A DNA stretch of 64,000 bases from Peristeroidobacter soli (GTDB lineage Bacteria > Pseudomonadota > Gammaproteobacteria > Steroidobacterales > Steroidobacteraceae). Of the stretch, positions 1 through 9,485 are shown piece by piece. The notes beneath the pieces are model-generated. The model ran no database searches, had not been told where the DNA came from, and saw only the letters and a program-made list of their open reading frames with translations. Position 1 is the stretch's first letter; each line of letters opens with the position of its first letter. Location of the stretch: NCBI RefSeq assembly GCF_004138485.1, contig NZ_RYEV01000008.1:62001-126000 (forward strand), in the 5' to 3' direction. A program made the position numbers and the translations under genes.

Positions 1-620
1 GTCTGCGTCACGTCGATCCGGGCAATCTGGTTCAGGTCGGCGATACTCAAGGCCTGGTGACGGTCACGCAGGTCGATCCCATCTCGGTCATTTTCACGCT
101 GCCTCAGGAATTGCTGGGTCGGGTGCAAGGCCTGACCAATGGCAAACCTTTCGCTCAGGTGGGTGCCTTCAATCGCGATGGTGGCGTGCTGCTCGCCGAA
201 GGCAAGCTCACCACCATCGACAATCAAGTCGATGCGAGCACCGGCACGATTCGGATGCGCGCCGAGTTCGAGAACTCACAAGGCATGCTGTGGCCGGGTC
301 AGTTTGTGACGATTCGTTTGCAGACGGGCGTAAGCGGCAACGCGCTCGTCGTGCCGGCGCGTACCGTGCGTCAGGGATTGGAAGGTCCGTACGTATTCCG
401 GATTCGCGAGCAGAAAGCTGAAGTCGTGCCAGTACAGGTCGGCTACAGCAACGATGAGATCGCGGTCATCACCGCAGGGGTCGAGAAGGGCGACAGCATC
501 GTGACGGATGGCCACTCGCGACTCACACCGAACGCACATGTGACATTGGTCGACAGTCCCTCGGCCATGGTTTCCGATGCGCAGACGAAGCCGCGCGTGC
601 AAGGGAGCGCTGGTCGATGA
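1..620 (+). CDS. RND efflux periplasmic adaptor (MFP), 5' truncated
   Basis: C-terminal part of a membrane-fusion (HlyD/MdtA-type) adaptor that links an inner-membrane RND pump to an outer-membrane channel in the periplasm. The frame is open from base 3, so the N-terminus, signal peptide and coiled-coil hairpin lie outside the window. The visible part shows the beta-barrel segment (VDPISVIFTLPQ) and the membrane-proximal domain, with the family-typical GTIRMRAEFEN and LWPGQFVTIRL stretches, then a short hydrophilic tail. Its TGA overlaps the permease ATG by 4 bp, so the two genes are translationally coupled. The substrate cannot be read from the sequence; the similarity is to MdtA-type multidrug adaptors. 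Confidence 0.93.
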   Translation, partial: LRHVDPGNLVQVGDTQGLVTVTQVDPISVIFTLPQELLGRVQGLTNGKPFAQVGAFNRDGGVLLAEGKLTTIDNQVDASTGTIRMRAEFENSQGMLWPGQFVTIRLQTGVSGNALVVPARTVRQGLEGPYVFRIREQKAEVVPVQVGYSNDEIAVITAGVEKGDSIVTDGHSRLTPNAHVTLVDSPSAMVSDAQTKPRVQGSAGR

Positions 621-3600
621 CCGACACTCCGCCCGTGACAAGCAGTCGCGCGCAGACACATCTCACGCGACCGGGCCTGTCCGATTGGTTCATCAAACAT
701 CCGATCGGCACCACGCTGCTGACCATCGGCATCGTGCTGTTGGGCATCGTCGCGTTTCCGTTGCTGCCGGTCGCGCCGATGCCGGAAGCCGAGCTGCCGA
801 CCATGCAGATCAGCGCGAGCCTGCCCGGCGGCAGCCCGGAGACCATGGCATCGGCGGTCGCGACGCCTTTGGAAGTGCAACTCAGCTCGGTGCCCGGCAT
901 CAGCGAGATGACTTCGACCAGCTCGCTCGGCAGCACCCAGATCACGCTGCAGTTCGTGCTCAACAAAGATATCGACGTGGCCGCGCAGGAAGTGCAGGCG
1001 GCGATCAATGCCGCGTCCGGCCGGTTGCCGTCGGATCTGCCCAACCTGCCGACCTGGCGCAAGGTCAATCCGAACGACAGTCCCATCCTGGTCGTGCGCA
1101 TGCAATCGGAGCTGATGACGCTCACCGAGTTGAGCGATATCGCCGAGACCACCATCGCGCGCCAGCTGAGTCAGATCGATGGCGTCGCGGAGATTCCGAT
1201 CAACGGCCAGCGCAAGCCGGCCATGCGCATTCAAGCGGCGCCGGAAAAACTTGCCTCGCTGGGCCTGACGCTGGCCGATCTGCGTCAATCGATTCAAGCC
1301 GCCAGCGTGAATCAAGCCAAGGGCGCGTTGTTCGGCGCCGATCGCGTATCGACGCTGCAGACCAACGATCAGATTTTCACGCCGGCGGATTACGACAACC
1401 TCATCGTCGCGTATCGCGACAATGCACCGGTGTTCCTGCGCGACGTGGCCAAAGTCACTTTCGGTGCCGAGAACGAGTACGTACAGGCCTGGCAGAACGG
1501 CAAGCCCGGCATCATGTTCATCATTCGTCGTCAGCCCGGTGCCAACATCGTCGCGACCGCCGACCGCATCCGCGAGGCACTGCCTCATCTGCGCGAGCTG
1601 TTGCCGGCCAGCGTCGAGCTCGAAGTCATCAACGACCGCACGCGAACCATTCGCGCGTCGCTGCATGAAGTCGAAATCACGCTGATCGTGACGGTGCTGC
1701 TGGTGGTCGTCGTAATGGGCGTGTTCCTGCGACAGCTGTCGGCGACCGCCATCGTGGCGTCGGTGCTCGGCGTCGCGCTCATAACGACCATAGGAGCCAT
1801 GTATCTACTTGGCTTCAGTTTGAACAATCTCACCCTGGTGGCGCTGGTGGTCGCGGTCGGCTTCGTGGTCGACGACGCCATCGTGGTCGTGGAGAACATC
1901 CACCGGCATCTGGAGGCCGGCGAATCCATGCTGGACGCCGCCCGCCAGGGCGCGGCGGAAATCGGCTTCACCGTCGTGTCCATCAGCTTCTCGCTCATCG
2001 CCGCGTTCGTGCCGCTGTTGTTCATGGGCGGCGTCGTGGGCCGGTTGTTCCGTGAGTTCGCGGTGACCATGACGGTCGCGATCCTGATCTCGGTGGTGGC
2101 GTCGCTGACGCTCGCGCCCATGCTGGCATCGCGCTTCATGAAGCCCATGAAACATCACGAGGGTGGCAGTTTCTCGCAGCGCTTGATCGCGCGGTACGAC
2201 CGCGGCTTGAAGTGGGCGCTCGCGCATCAGCGCACCGTGCTGGCCGGTTTCGGTGCCACCGTCGCGCTCGCGGTCGTGGGTTATGTCTTCGTGCCGAAAG
2301 GCTTCTTCCCTCTGCAGGATACAGCTTTCATCTTCACCACCACCAAAGGTGCCGACGACGTCTCCTACGAGGACATGAAGGCCAAACAACAGCAGATTGC
2401 CAACATCATCGCGCAGGATCCAGCGGTGCAGGCGGTCGCGCATGTGGTCGGTGCGTCGGGCATGGGCAATTCGAGCATGGCGAGCGGTCGCATCTTCGTC
2501 GTGATGAAGGATCGTGGCGATCGTGACGTGTCCTCGGAAGGCTTCATCGATCGCATGCGTCCGAAAGTGTCGGGCGTGCCGGGCATCCAGGTGTTCATGC
2601 GCACCGCGCAGGACATCAACCTCGGTGCGGGCGGCGGTCGCGCCCAGTATTTATATGTGCTGAAGGGGCCGGAGAGTCGCGAGCTGTCCGAATGGTCGCG
2701 TAAGCTGGCTGAGGAGCTGCAAGGCTCAGCGCAGTTGCGCGACGTTTCGGATGATTTGCAACTCGGTGCCGCGATCACTCGCTTGAACATCGATCGTGCC
2801 GCCGCTGCAAGGTTCGGCCTGCGGGCCGCCGATATCGATCAGGTGCTGTACGACGCCTTCGGGCAACGGCAGATCAGCGAGTATCAGACCGAGACCAATC
2901 AATACAAGATCATCCTGGAGATCGATCCCAGTCAGCGCGGCCGGGCCGACAGTTTGCAGAACTTTTATCTGCGTTCGCCGCTGACTGGTCAGATGGTGCC
3001 GCTCTCGTCGGTCGCTCGAATGGAGCCGCCGGCCTCGGGTCCGCTGGCGATCACGCATGACGGCATGTTTCCTTCGGTCACGATCTCTTTCAATCTGGCA
3101 CCTGGCGTGGCGCTGGGTGAGGCGGTGACCCTGATCGAACGTACCCAGGCTGAGATCGGCATGCCGACCGCCATCACCGGTAACTTCCGCGGCACGGCGC
3201 AGGAGTTCCAGAAGTCGCTGGCGACGCAGCCGCTGCTGATTCTGGGCGCGTTGATCGCGGTCTACATCATTCTCGGCGTGCTGTATGAAAGCTTCGTGCA
3301 TCCGCTGACGATTCTTTCGACGCTGCCGTCGGCCGGCGTCGGCGCGGTGCTGGCGTTGTGGCTGACCAGGACGGACTTTTCCATCATGGCGCTGATCGGC
3401 GTGGTGTTGCTGATCGGTATCGTGAAGAAGAACGGCATCCTGATGGTGGACTTCGCGCTGGAGCGGCAACGCAAGGACGGCTTGTCGCCACTCGATGCGA
3501 TTCACGAGGCGTGCCTGGTGCGCTTCCGTCCCATCATCATGACGACGCTGGCCGCGATGCTGGGCGCGATTCCGTTGATGCTCGGTTTCGGCACGGGCTC

Positions 3601-3772
3601 GGAGTTGCGTCAGCCGCTGGGCGTCGCCATCTTCGGTGGTCTGGTCATCAGCCAGATCCTGACGCTGTTCTCGACGCCGGTGATCTATCTGGCGCTGGAT
3701 CGGCTGTTTCATAGGAAACAGCGCGAGGCCGAGCCGCCGGAAGTGTTGCCGCAGCCGGAGCCGGCGCGATGA
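617..3772 (+). CDS. RND multidrug efflux permease (AcrB/MdtB type)
   Basis: Inner-membrane proton-driven pump of 1051 residues, the normal length for hydrophobe/amphiphile exporters. After a cytoplasmic N-terminus, TM1 begins near IGTTLLTIGIVLLGIVAF. A large periplasmic domain follows, then the TM4 proton-relay motif VVDDAIVVVEN, whose paired aspartates are essential in AcrB. A second periplasmic domain precedes the C-terminal helices with IGIVKKNGILMVDFA, the TM10 lysine region. It overlaps the adaptor upstream and the outer-membrane factor downstream by 4 bp each, giving a complete tripartite operon. The two-component genes at 5638-7685 are the likely regulators. The heavy-metal CusA-type methionine signature was not recognised, so a drug-type substrate is inferred. 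Confidence 0.96.
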   Translation: MTDTPPVTSSRAQTHLTRPGLSDWFIKHPIGTTLLTIGIVLLGIVAFPLLPVAPMPEAELPTMQISASLPGGSPETMASAVATPLEVQLSSVPGISEMTSTSSLGSTQITLQFVLNKDIDVAAQEVQAAINAASGRLPSDLPNLPTWRKVNPNDSPILVVRMQSELMTLTELSDIAETTIARQLSQIDGVAEIPINGQRKPAMRIQAAPEKLASLGLTLADLRQSIQAASVNQAKGALFGADRVSTLQTNDQIFTPADYDNLIVAYRDNAPVFLRDVAKVTFGAENEYVQAWQNGKPGIMFIIRRQPGANIVATADRIREALPHLRELLPASVELEVINDRTRTIRASLHEVEITLIVTVLLVVVVMGVFLRQLSATAIVASVLGVALITTIGAMYLLGFSLNNLTLVALVVAVGFVVDDAIVVVENIHRHLEAGESMLDAARQGAAEIGFTVVSISFSLIAAFVPLLFMGGVVGRLFREFAVTMTVAILISVVASLTLAPMLASRFMKPMKHHEGGSFSQRLIARYDRGLKWALAHQRTVLAGFGATVALAVVGYVFVPKGFFPLQDTAFIFTTTKGADDVSYEDMKAKQQQIANIIAQDPAVQAVAHVVGASGMGNSSMASGRIFVVMKDRGDRDVSSEGFIDRMRPKVSGVPGIQVFMRTAQDINLGAGGGRAQYLYVLKGPESRELSEWSRKLAEELQGSAQLRDVSDDLQLGAAITRLNIDRAAAARFGLRAADIDQVLYDAFGQRQISEYQTETNQYKIILEIDPSQRGRADSLQNFYLRSPLTGQMVPLSSVARMEPPASGPLAITHDGMFPSVTISFNLAPGVALGEAVTLIERTQAEIGMPTAITGNFRGTAQEFQKSLATQPLLILGALIAVYIILGVLYESFVHPLTILSTLPSAGVGAVLALWLTRTDFSIMALIGVVLLIGIVKKNGILMVDFALERQRKDGLSPLDAIHEACLVRFRPIIMTTLAAMLGAIPLMLGFGTGSELRQPLGVAIFGGLVISQILTLFSTPVIYLALDRLFHRKQREAEPPEVLPQPEPAR

Positions 3773-5313
3773 GTGACCATGTCAAACCCCAGTCTCGACT
3801 CTCGCGCGAGCTGAGCTCATATCCGACAGCACGTAGCGGCGACTTTCGCTTGCGCGCCGCTTGCAGCGGGCGCTCGCTGGTTCGATCAGTATCGGCGGTC
3901 GCGCGAGGCGGCGTGGCTCGAGCAATGTCGGCGGTTGCGCTAGGCGCCGTGCTGGCCGCCTGCAGCGCGCCGGTGAAGCAGCTGCCTGCCGATATCCAAT
4001 CTTCGTGGATCGACGAGCAGCGGGCGACGATTGCGGCGGACGCGGCGGCGTTGACGTGGTGGAAAGCGTTCGACGACTCGACCATCGATCAACTGGTCGA
4101 TCTCGCTCAACAGCGCAATCTCGATCTGCGGGTCGCGGAGGCTCGCGTGCGGGAGGTGCGTGCTCAGCGTCGTGCCGCGCTGGCGAGTCTGGCGCCGGAG
4201 ATCGATGCTTCCGTCGATGCCGATCGCTCGCGCGCGCGTCGCCAGGGATCGGATACGACCGCGATTCAGGACAACGCCTCGGCAACTGCGGGCGCCAGCT
4301 GGGAGATCGATCTGTTCGGCCGGCTGCGCGCCGAAGCTCGCGCTGCCAAAGCCGAGCTGCAAGCAGTGCAGGCGGATCGCGATGGCGTCCGGCTGACGTT
4401 GATCGCCGAGGTCATTCGCAACTATCTCGAGTTCCGGCTCTATCAAGTGCAGACCGAGCTGTCGCTGCGAAATGCGCAGGCTCAGCAGGAAACGGTCCGC
4501 ATCACCCAGGCCCGCTTCAACCAGGGTATGGCCAGTCGGTTGGATCTGGAACGCACGGTGTCGGCGTTGCGGACCACTCAAGCGCAGATCCCGCAGTCTC
4601 GCGAGCTTGCCGAGTCGGCGCGCTATCGCCTGATCCTGCTGACCGCATCGACGCCGGATGCTCTGAATCCGCTATTGCCCACGTCGACGACCGATCCGGG
4701 CGCGCTGCCCGACAGCGATGCCGAGCGCGTGCTGCTGACGCCCGCCGACGTCATTGCGCGCCGCCCCGATGTGCAAGCCGCCGAGCGGCGCTTGCTCGCA
4801 GCGGCGGAACAAAGGAACGTCGCGGCGGCTTTGCGTTACCCACGAATCACGCTGGCGGGCTTGATTGGTGTAGAAGACAATCGCGTCAGCGATCTGCTAG
4901 ATAACGGCTCGCGGACCTGGTCGGTCAGCGCCGGCCTGCTGGCGCCGTTGATCGATTTCGGCCGCATCCGCGCGGCGATCGACGCGGCCGATGCGGTTCA
5001 GGAGCAGGCTTATTTGACGTACGAGCAGACCGCGCGCACGGCACTCCAGGAAACGCAGACGGCGCTGGTTCTGTACACGCAGGGCAAGCTTCGGCAACAG
5101 GAATTGTCGCAAGCCGCGGACTCGGCGAGGCGCGCTGCTCAGCTCGCGCGTCGCCAGTACACCGCAGGTGCTTTGTCACTGCTCGAAGTACTCGATGCCG
5201 AGCGCAGTGTCTATGCAGTCGAATTGAATGCGGCACAGGCCACCGCGGATGTTTCCATCCGGCTGGTGAATGTTTATGAATCGATGGGCCTGGTGCCGCC
5301 GACCGGAGGATGA
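3769..5313 (+). CDS. NodT-family outer-membrane efflux lipoprotein
   Basis: Outer-membrane channel of the tripartite pump (TolC/OprM family, 514 residues from the first ATG). A lipobox LAAC places the acylated cysteine at residue 65, unusually far in. An internal ATG at 3925 (residue 53) would give a normal 12-residue lipoprotein signal (MSAVALGAVLAAC), so the true start may be 3925. The 4-bp ATGA overlap with the permease favours 3769 for coupled translation. The two OEP repeats follow, with the typical TWWKAFDDSTIDQLVDLAQ, SWEIDLFGRLRAEARAAKAE and RRPDVQAAERRLLAA segments. The TGA at 5311-5313 touches the inverted-repeat element that separates it from the regulators. Confidence 0.93.
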   Translation: MSDHVKPQSRLSRELSSYPTARSGDFRLRAACSGRSLVRSVSAVARGGVARAMSAVALGAVLAACSAPVKQLPADIQSSWIDEQRATIAADAAALTWWKAFDDSTIDQLVDLAQQRNLDLRVAEARVREVRAQRRAALASLAPEIDASVDADRSRARRQGSDTTAIQDNASATAGASWEIDLFGRLRAEARAAKAELQAVQADRDGVRLTLIAEVIRNYLEFRLYQVQTELSLRNAQAQQETVRITQARFNQGMASRLDLERTVSALRTTQAQIPQSRELAESARYRLILLTASTPDALNPLLPTSTTDPGALPDSDAERVLLTPADVIARRPDVQAAERRLLAAAEQRNVAAALRYPRITLAGLIGVEDNRVSDLLDNGSRTWSVSAGLLAPLIDFGRIRAAIDAADAVQEQAYLTYEQTARTALQETQTALVLYTQGKLRQQELSQAADSARRAAQLARRQYTAGALSLLEVLDAERSVYAVELNAAQATADVSIRLVNVYESMGLVPPTGG

Positions 5314-5611
5314 GGGCCTGTGAACACTCATTGGATGGGCTGCGTTGCGCCTCCAATCGCCTGCAGCAAGGCGCAAAGCTTGCCCTCGCGTAGCGAGGGC
5401 AAGCTTTGTAACGCAGCGGCAGGCCCATGTTTTCATGAGAATCGGGAGGCGCAACCCTCTTATGAATGAATATTGTTATATGGGACGAGCTATTGCGGTT
5501 CAGGACGTCGTTACTCCTCCCTTATGTACGGAGAGTACACGGCGGTCGTCGCGCCTAGCCCTGAACCGCAATAGCTCGTCGCAGTCCATCCAATGAGTGT
5601 TCACAGGCCCT
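5313..5611. repeat. 299-bp inverted-repeat element with nested hairpins (MITE/BIME-like)
   Basis: The ends 5313-5344 and 5580-5611 are inverted repeats of 32 bp with one mismatch, which would be a G-U pair in RNA. Just inside the right end, 5484-5504 and 5560-5580 form a perfect 21-bp inverted repeat. Inside the left half, 5344-5354 pairs with 5445-5455 (11 bp), 5359-5364 with 5419-5424, and 5374-5389 with 5393-5408 (16-bp perfect stem, 3-nt loop). Folded, this is one long stem closing a two-arm junction. It begins at the NodT stop codon and ends 26 bp before the regulator ATG. No transposase is encoded. A non-autonomous mobile element or a structured repeat is the best description; no clear target-site duplication was seen. 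Confidence 0.8.
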
Positions 5612-5637
5612 GTATTTCACGCCGTAGCGACGATGCC

Positions 5638-6327
5638 ATGAAAGTTCTGATCGTGGAAGACGAGCCGAAAACGGCCGACTATCTCGAGCGAGGTCTGCGT
5701 GAGCAGGGCTACGTCGTGGATGTCGCTCGCGACGGGCTCGATGGTAAACACATGGCGCTGGAGTACGAGTACGACGTGATCGTGCTCGATGTGATGTTGC
5801 CGGGCACGGACGGCTTCTCGGTCCTGCACGCGTTACGCGAACAGCGCCAGACGCCAGTAATCATGCTGACGGCGCGCGATCGCGTGGATGATCGCGTGCG
5901 CGGCCTGCGCGAAGGCGCGGATGATTATCTGGTCAAACCGTTCTCGTTCCTGGAGCTGGTGGCGCGCTTGCAAGCGTTGACCCGTCGCAGTCGCGGTCAG
6001 GAAGCCATGCAGTTGCGCATCGCCGATCTGCAGATCGATCTGCTGGCTCGCAAGGCCTGGCGCAACGGTCAGCGTCTGGATCTCACCGCGAAAGAATTCG
6101 CGTTGCTGGCCGCGCTCGCGCGTCGCAAGGGCGAGATTCTGTCCAAGACGACCATTGCCGAGCTGGTGTGGGACGTGAATTTCGACAGCGACACCAATGT
6201 CGTCGAAGTGGCGGTGAAACGCTTGCGCAGCAAGCTCGACGATCCGTTCAAGCCAACGTTGCTGCACACGGTGCGTGGCATGGGTTACGTGCTCGAAGTC
6301 CGCGACGAGCAGGGCGAAGACACATGA
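5638..6327 (+). CDS. OmpR-family response regulator (CusR/CopR type)
   Basis: Transcriptional regulator of 229 residues: receiver domain with acidic pair E7-D8, phospho-acceptor D51 ([10 protein letters not shown]) and the conserved lysine in [11 protein letters not shown] winged-helix DNA-binding domain follows ([20 protein letters not shown] ending in [11 protein letters not shown]). The ATG at 5638 is chosen because MKVLIVEDE is the canonical N-terminus; an in-frame ATG at 5593 lies inside the flanking inverted repeat and would add 15 unrelated residues. It overlaps the kinase by 4 bp. Position downstream of the RND operon suggests it controls that pump in response to a metal or envelope signal; the signal is inferred from family resemblance only. 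Confidence 0.94.
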   Translation: MKVLIVEDEPKTADYLERGLREQGYVVDVARDGLDGKHMALEYEYDVIVLDVMLPGTDGFSVLHALREQRQTPVIMLTARDRVDDRVRGLREGADDYLVKPFSFLELVARLQALTRRSRGQEAMQLRIADLQIDLLARKAWRNGQRLDLTAKEFALLAALARRKGEILSKTTIAELVWDVNFDSDTNVVEVAVKRLRSKLDDPFKPTLLHTVRGMGYVLEVRDEQGEDT

Positions 6328-7685
6328 AGCTGTCGATCAGCAAGCGCCTCGCCGCGATGTTCGCCGTCGCCAGCTTCGTGATGCTGGCGGTGTTGAGCAT
6401 CGCCATGCATGGCTTGCTGAAGCGTGAGCTGGAGCGTCATCAGAGCAACGAGCTGCACGCGCGCTGGACGATGTACAAACCCATCGTCGTGCGCAATGAC
6501 GACGTGGAGCATTGGCAGTATGTGCGCCAGAAGTTCGACAACTCCATCTCGGAGAACAACCGCGTCAGCCTTTGGGTGCAGGGTGGCGACCCGCACTTTG
6601 TCTACGGCTCGCCGCTGACCGACGAACAACGTCACAGCATGGGCGCCAACGGCTTCGGGCAAGTCAGGTTGCCCGGGCACGAAGCGCCGCTGAAAACGTA
6701 TTCGGCTGAAGTGGAAGCGCACGGCGAGCGCCCAGCGGTGCTGTTGACGGTGGGCATCGACTCGACGCCGTTCGTCGAGACGCTGCAAGCCTTCACGGTC
6801 GGATTGATTGCGTTGACCGTCGTGGGCGCGCTGGGCGCGGCGGGGCTCGGCTATTACATCGCGGGCGTTGGCCTGCGGCCGGTGGAGCGGCTGTCGCGAG
6901 AGGCGCAGGCGTTGTCGCCGGGTTATCTGTCGCGTCGTCTGCAGACCGATACGCTGGCGCCGGAGCTCTCCGAGCTGGCCGATTCTTTCAACGGCGCGTT
7001 GTCGCGACTCGAGACGGCGTATCAACAGCTCGAGGCCTTCAACGCGGATGTGGCGCATGAGTTGCGCACGCCGCTCGGCAACTTGATCGGTCAAACGCAG
7101 GTCACATTGTCGCGCGAGCGAAGTCTCACGGAACTAAAAGAAGCGCTGCACTCTAACCTTGAGGATCTCGAACGGCTGCGAGCCATCGTCAACGACATGC
7201 TGTTCCTGGCTCGTGCGGATCGCGGAGAACGCGCGCCGAACCGGGTCGAGGTGTCGATAGCGCAGGAAGTGGCGCACGCCGTCGAGTATCTGGAATTCAT
7301 CTTTGAAGAAGCTGGCGTCAAGGTGCGCATCGAGGGCGATGCCCAGGCCAGTATCGAGACTTCCCTGTTTCGGCGCGCTGTGACCAATCTGTTACAGAAC
7401 GCCGTCCAGCACGCCCCGCGCGGTGCCGAGATTGTCGTGTTCGTTTTACAGCAGCCAGGCGCGATTCGCGTCTCGGTGCAGAACACCGGCCCCGGTATCG
7501 CGCGGGAGCACCTTTCGAGGCTGTTCGACCGTTTCTATCGCGTCGACAGCTCCCGCAGCGGCAGCCGTGAGAATCACGGCCTCGGCCTCGCCATCGTGCG
7601 CGCGGTTGCCACCATGCATGGGGGTACTGTGTTTGCGGAGAGCGAGAGTGGGGCTACTACTATTGGCTTTACAGTAGCGGCCTGA
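6324..7685 (+). CDS. Sensor histidine kinase (CusS type)
   Basis: Membrane sensor kinase of 453 residues, partner of the overlapping regulator. An N-terminal TM helix (residues ~10-30) and a second near residues 155-180 ([20 protein letters not shown]) flank a periplasmic sensing loop. A HAMP segment ([18 protein letters not shown]) follows, then the HisKA H-box with H245 ([12 protein letters not shown]) and the ATPase domain with N box ([11 protein letters not shown]), G1 (NTGPGIA) and G2 ([11 protein letters not shown]). The ATG at 6324 sits in an ATGA overlap with the regulator; the frame is open further upstream but only inside the regulator gene. Its TGA begins a dispersed repeat (7683-7722). 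Confidence 0.94.
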   Translation: MKLSISKRLAAMFAVASFVMLAVLSIAMHGLLKRELERHQSNELHARWTMYKPIVVRNDDVEHWQYVRQKFDNSISENNRVSLWVQGGDPHFVYGSPLTDEQRHSMGANGFGQVRLPGHEAPLKTYSAEVEAHGERPAVLLTVGIDSTPFVETLQAFTVGLIALTVVGALGAAGLGYYIAGVGLRPVERLSREAQALSPGYLSRRLQTDTLAPELSELADSFNGALSRLETAYQQLEAFNADVAHELRTPLGNLIGQTQVTLSRERSLTELKEALHSNLEDLERLRAIVNDMLFLARADRGERAPNRVEVSIAQEVAHAVEYLEFIFEEAGVKVRIEGDAQASIETSLFRRAVTNLLQNAVQHAPRGAEIVVFVLQQPGAIRVSVQNTGPGIAREHLSRLFDRFYRVDSSRSGSRENHGLGLAIVRAVATMHGGTVFAESESGATTIGFTVAA

Positions 7686-7722
7686 AGACCCACCCCCTGG
7701 CCCCCTCCCGTGCACGGGAGGG
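7683..7722. terminator. Dispersed palindromic repeat at convergent gene ends (copy 1)
   Basis: Starts on the kinase stop codon and shares 28 identical bases with a second copy at 26420-26447, which also starts on a stop codon. It ends in a perfect 20-bp palindrome (ccctcccgtgcacgggaggg, 7703-7722). It lies between convergent genes, so a bidirectional terminator role is plausible. There is no T-run, so intrinsic termination is uncertain. Confidence 0.6.
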
Positions 7723-7743
7723 AACAGATTCAGGGCGTGATGT

Positions 7744-9450
7744 TCATTCCAGCGTAAACCACTGCACTTCGACGCGTCGGTTCAACTCGCTGTTCGGACC
7801 GGCGGGCTCTTCCCAGCCGCGACCGACGGCTTCGATGCGTGAAGGATCGATGTCCTTGTGACGGGCGCGCAGCGCTTCGCTGACGGCGAGGGCGCGCTGA
7901 CGCGACAGTTCCATGGCCTTGAGCGCCATGCTCTTCACCAACTGCTCGCCACCTTGATCCCGGAATTCGTTGACGCGCGCGTTGTCGACGTGACCGCGCA
8001 GGAGCACGGTCGAACCGGGGCTCACCTGCAGGAAGCGCTTGATGGTGTCCAGATATTCCTGATTCTTGATCTCGGTCTTGTCGAGCTTGGCGGAGTTCGC
8101 TTCGAAGAAGAAACGAATGTCCTTGCTCAGCAGCGGATCGCCTTCGAGCGAGGCTTGCGTGCTGGTCTTGATCGGCGCGATCGCGATGGTCTGATCGGCG
8201 AACAGACCTTTCTTGGCCAGCGCATCGAGCGCGGTGACATCGGCGAAGCGAGACGCATCGGTGGGGTTCTTGATCACACTGCCGTACGCCAGCACCGACG
8301 ACTGGAAGATGCCGCCGAACGAGCCGGCAGAGTCGATGGTGCCGGAGAAGAAGGCGCGGTTCTCGGGAAGGTTCGCGAGATGCACGCGGGAGAGTTCGTC
8401 GCGAGCGTCTGCGTCGCTCCAGCCGAACGCTTTGGCGACGATGCCGATGTTCGCGGCTTGCTGGTCGCGCAAGCGGCGATTGCCTTCGAGGATGCCGTGC
8501 ACGAGGCCGCGCACCATGTCGGGATTCGCGCGGGCGAAGCCGCCGTTGACGGCGAGCACGTCGGCGATCACCAGCAGGTTGCGGTTGGACACGAGCACTT
8601 TCGCGGCACCGTTCGAACCCTCGACGACTTCATCCGTGAACGGCGTCCAGCCCACGCAGCCGTTCAAACGCTGCGAGCCGGCGAGCTCATGCTCGTACGC
8701 TTTGCAGGCGATGGAGGCGTCGTCGTAGAACACCAGGCCGAGCTCGCTGGAGGAGGGCTTCGAGTCCAGGTCTCGCAGCACGGTGACAGGCACGCCGGCT
8801 TCTTGAGCGAGGTAGCGAATGAAGAACTCGCTTTCGTTGAACTGCGAGGCGGCGAGCACTTTGCCCGCGAGCTGATTGACGGAGGCGACACCGCGATCGA
8901 CGACCACCATATCGGCGCCACGTGAGTAGCCGATCTGCACAGGAACGACGGCGTCGAATTGCCGCCCGAGCACGGCGAGTGCGTCGGTGGTCGTGGCGGT
9001 GGCCGCGAGGCGGCCGTTGTTCAACGCCGACCAGGTTTCGCCTTCGCTCTTGGTGATCTTCACCTTGAAGCCGTATTCCTTGGCGAAGATGGAGTCGGGA
9101 TTCGGCTCCAGGCCGCCGTTGGCGACGATCAGGCCGCCGTAGCCGGCGTACTCGCTGATATCGATTTGCAGCACATTGTCCTTGGGGACGTAAGTGGCTG
9201 CGGCGTCCAGTGGCGGTGTGCCGGTTACGGGCTCAATGGGCGTGGGTGCGCCACCGTCGTTGCTCTTGGCTTTGCCGGCAGCTTGAGAGGTTGGCGTGCC
9301 CGAAGTGCTCGCGGACTCGGCGCCGTCGCCGCCTTTCTTGCCGAGCCACAAATAAACGCCCAGGCCGATGATGCCGACCAACAACACCACCGTGATGATG
9401 TTGCCCGCGGCCGAGCCGCGTTGGATCAGCCGTGATTTCAGGTTGCTCAT
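7744..9450 (-). CDS. Membrane-anchored solute-binding / OmpA fusion protein
   Basis: A 568-residue protein. A TM anchor at residues ~16-36 is followed by a Ser/Thr/Gly/Pro-rich linker. Next comes a periplasmic-binding-protein-like domain (~90-420; begins VLQIDISEYAGYGGLIVANG, an NMT1/phosphate-binding type fold). The C-terminal OmpA domain (~445-568) has RFFFEANSAKLDKTE, RGHVDN and the peptidoglycan-binding signature ending NRRVEV. ATG 9450 is chosen for its Shine-Dalgarno AAGGA; an earlier in-frame start at 9486 falls on the stop of the upstream gene. It is last in the PspA operon. It probably senses or binds a ligand while bridging inner membrane and cell wall. Substrate unknown. Confidence 0.8.
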   Translation of the reverse strand: MSNLKSRLIQRGSAAGNIITVVLLVGIIGLGVYLWLGKKGGDGAESASTSGTPTSQAAGKAKSNDGGAPTPIEPVTGTPPLDAAATYVPKDNVLQIDISEYAGYGGLIVANGGLEPNPDSIFAKEYGFKVKITKSEGETWSALNNGRLAATATTTDALAVLGRQFDAVVPVQIGYSRGADMVVVDRGVASVNQLAGKVLAASQFNESEFFIRYLAQEAGVPVTVLRDLDSKPSSSELGLVFYDDASIACKAYEHELAGSQRLNGCVGWTPFTDEVVEGSNGAAKVLVSNRNLLVIADVLAVNGGFARANPDMVRGLVHGILEGNRRLRDQQAANIGIVAKAFGWSDADARDELSRVHLANLPENRAFFSGTIDSAGSFGGIFQSSVLAYGSVIKNPTDASRFADVTALDALAKKGLFADQTIAIAPIKTSTQASLEGDPLLSKDIRFFFEANSAKLDKTEIKNQEYLDTIKRFLQVSPGSTVLLRGHVDNARVNEFRDQGGEQLVKSMALKAMELSRQRALAVSEALRARHKDIDPSRIEAVGRGWEEPAGPNSELNRRVEVQWFTLE

Positions 9451-9485
9451 TGAAGAGGTCCTTGCTGAGAACTCTGTTCGATTCA

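Noticed and set aside
5345-5596. 83-codon frame inside the inverted-repeat element
   Set aside because: It spans the hairpins and right terminal repeat, has no family resemblance and no ribosome-binding site; treated as non-coding.
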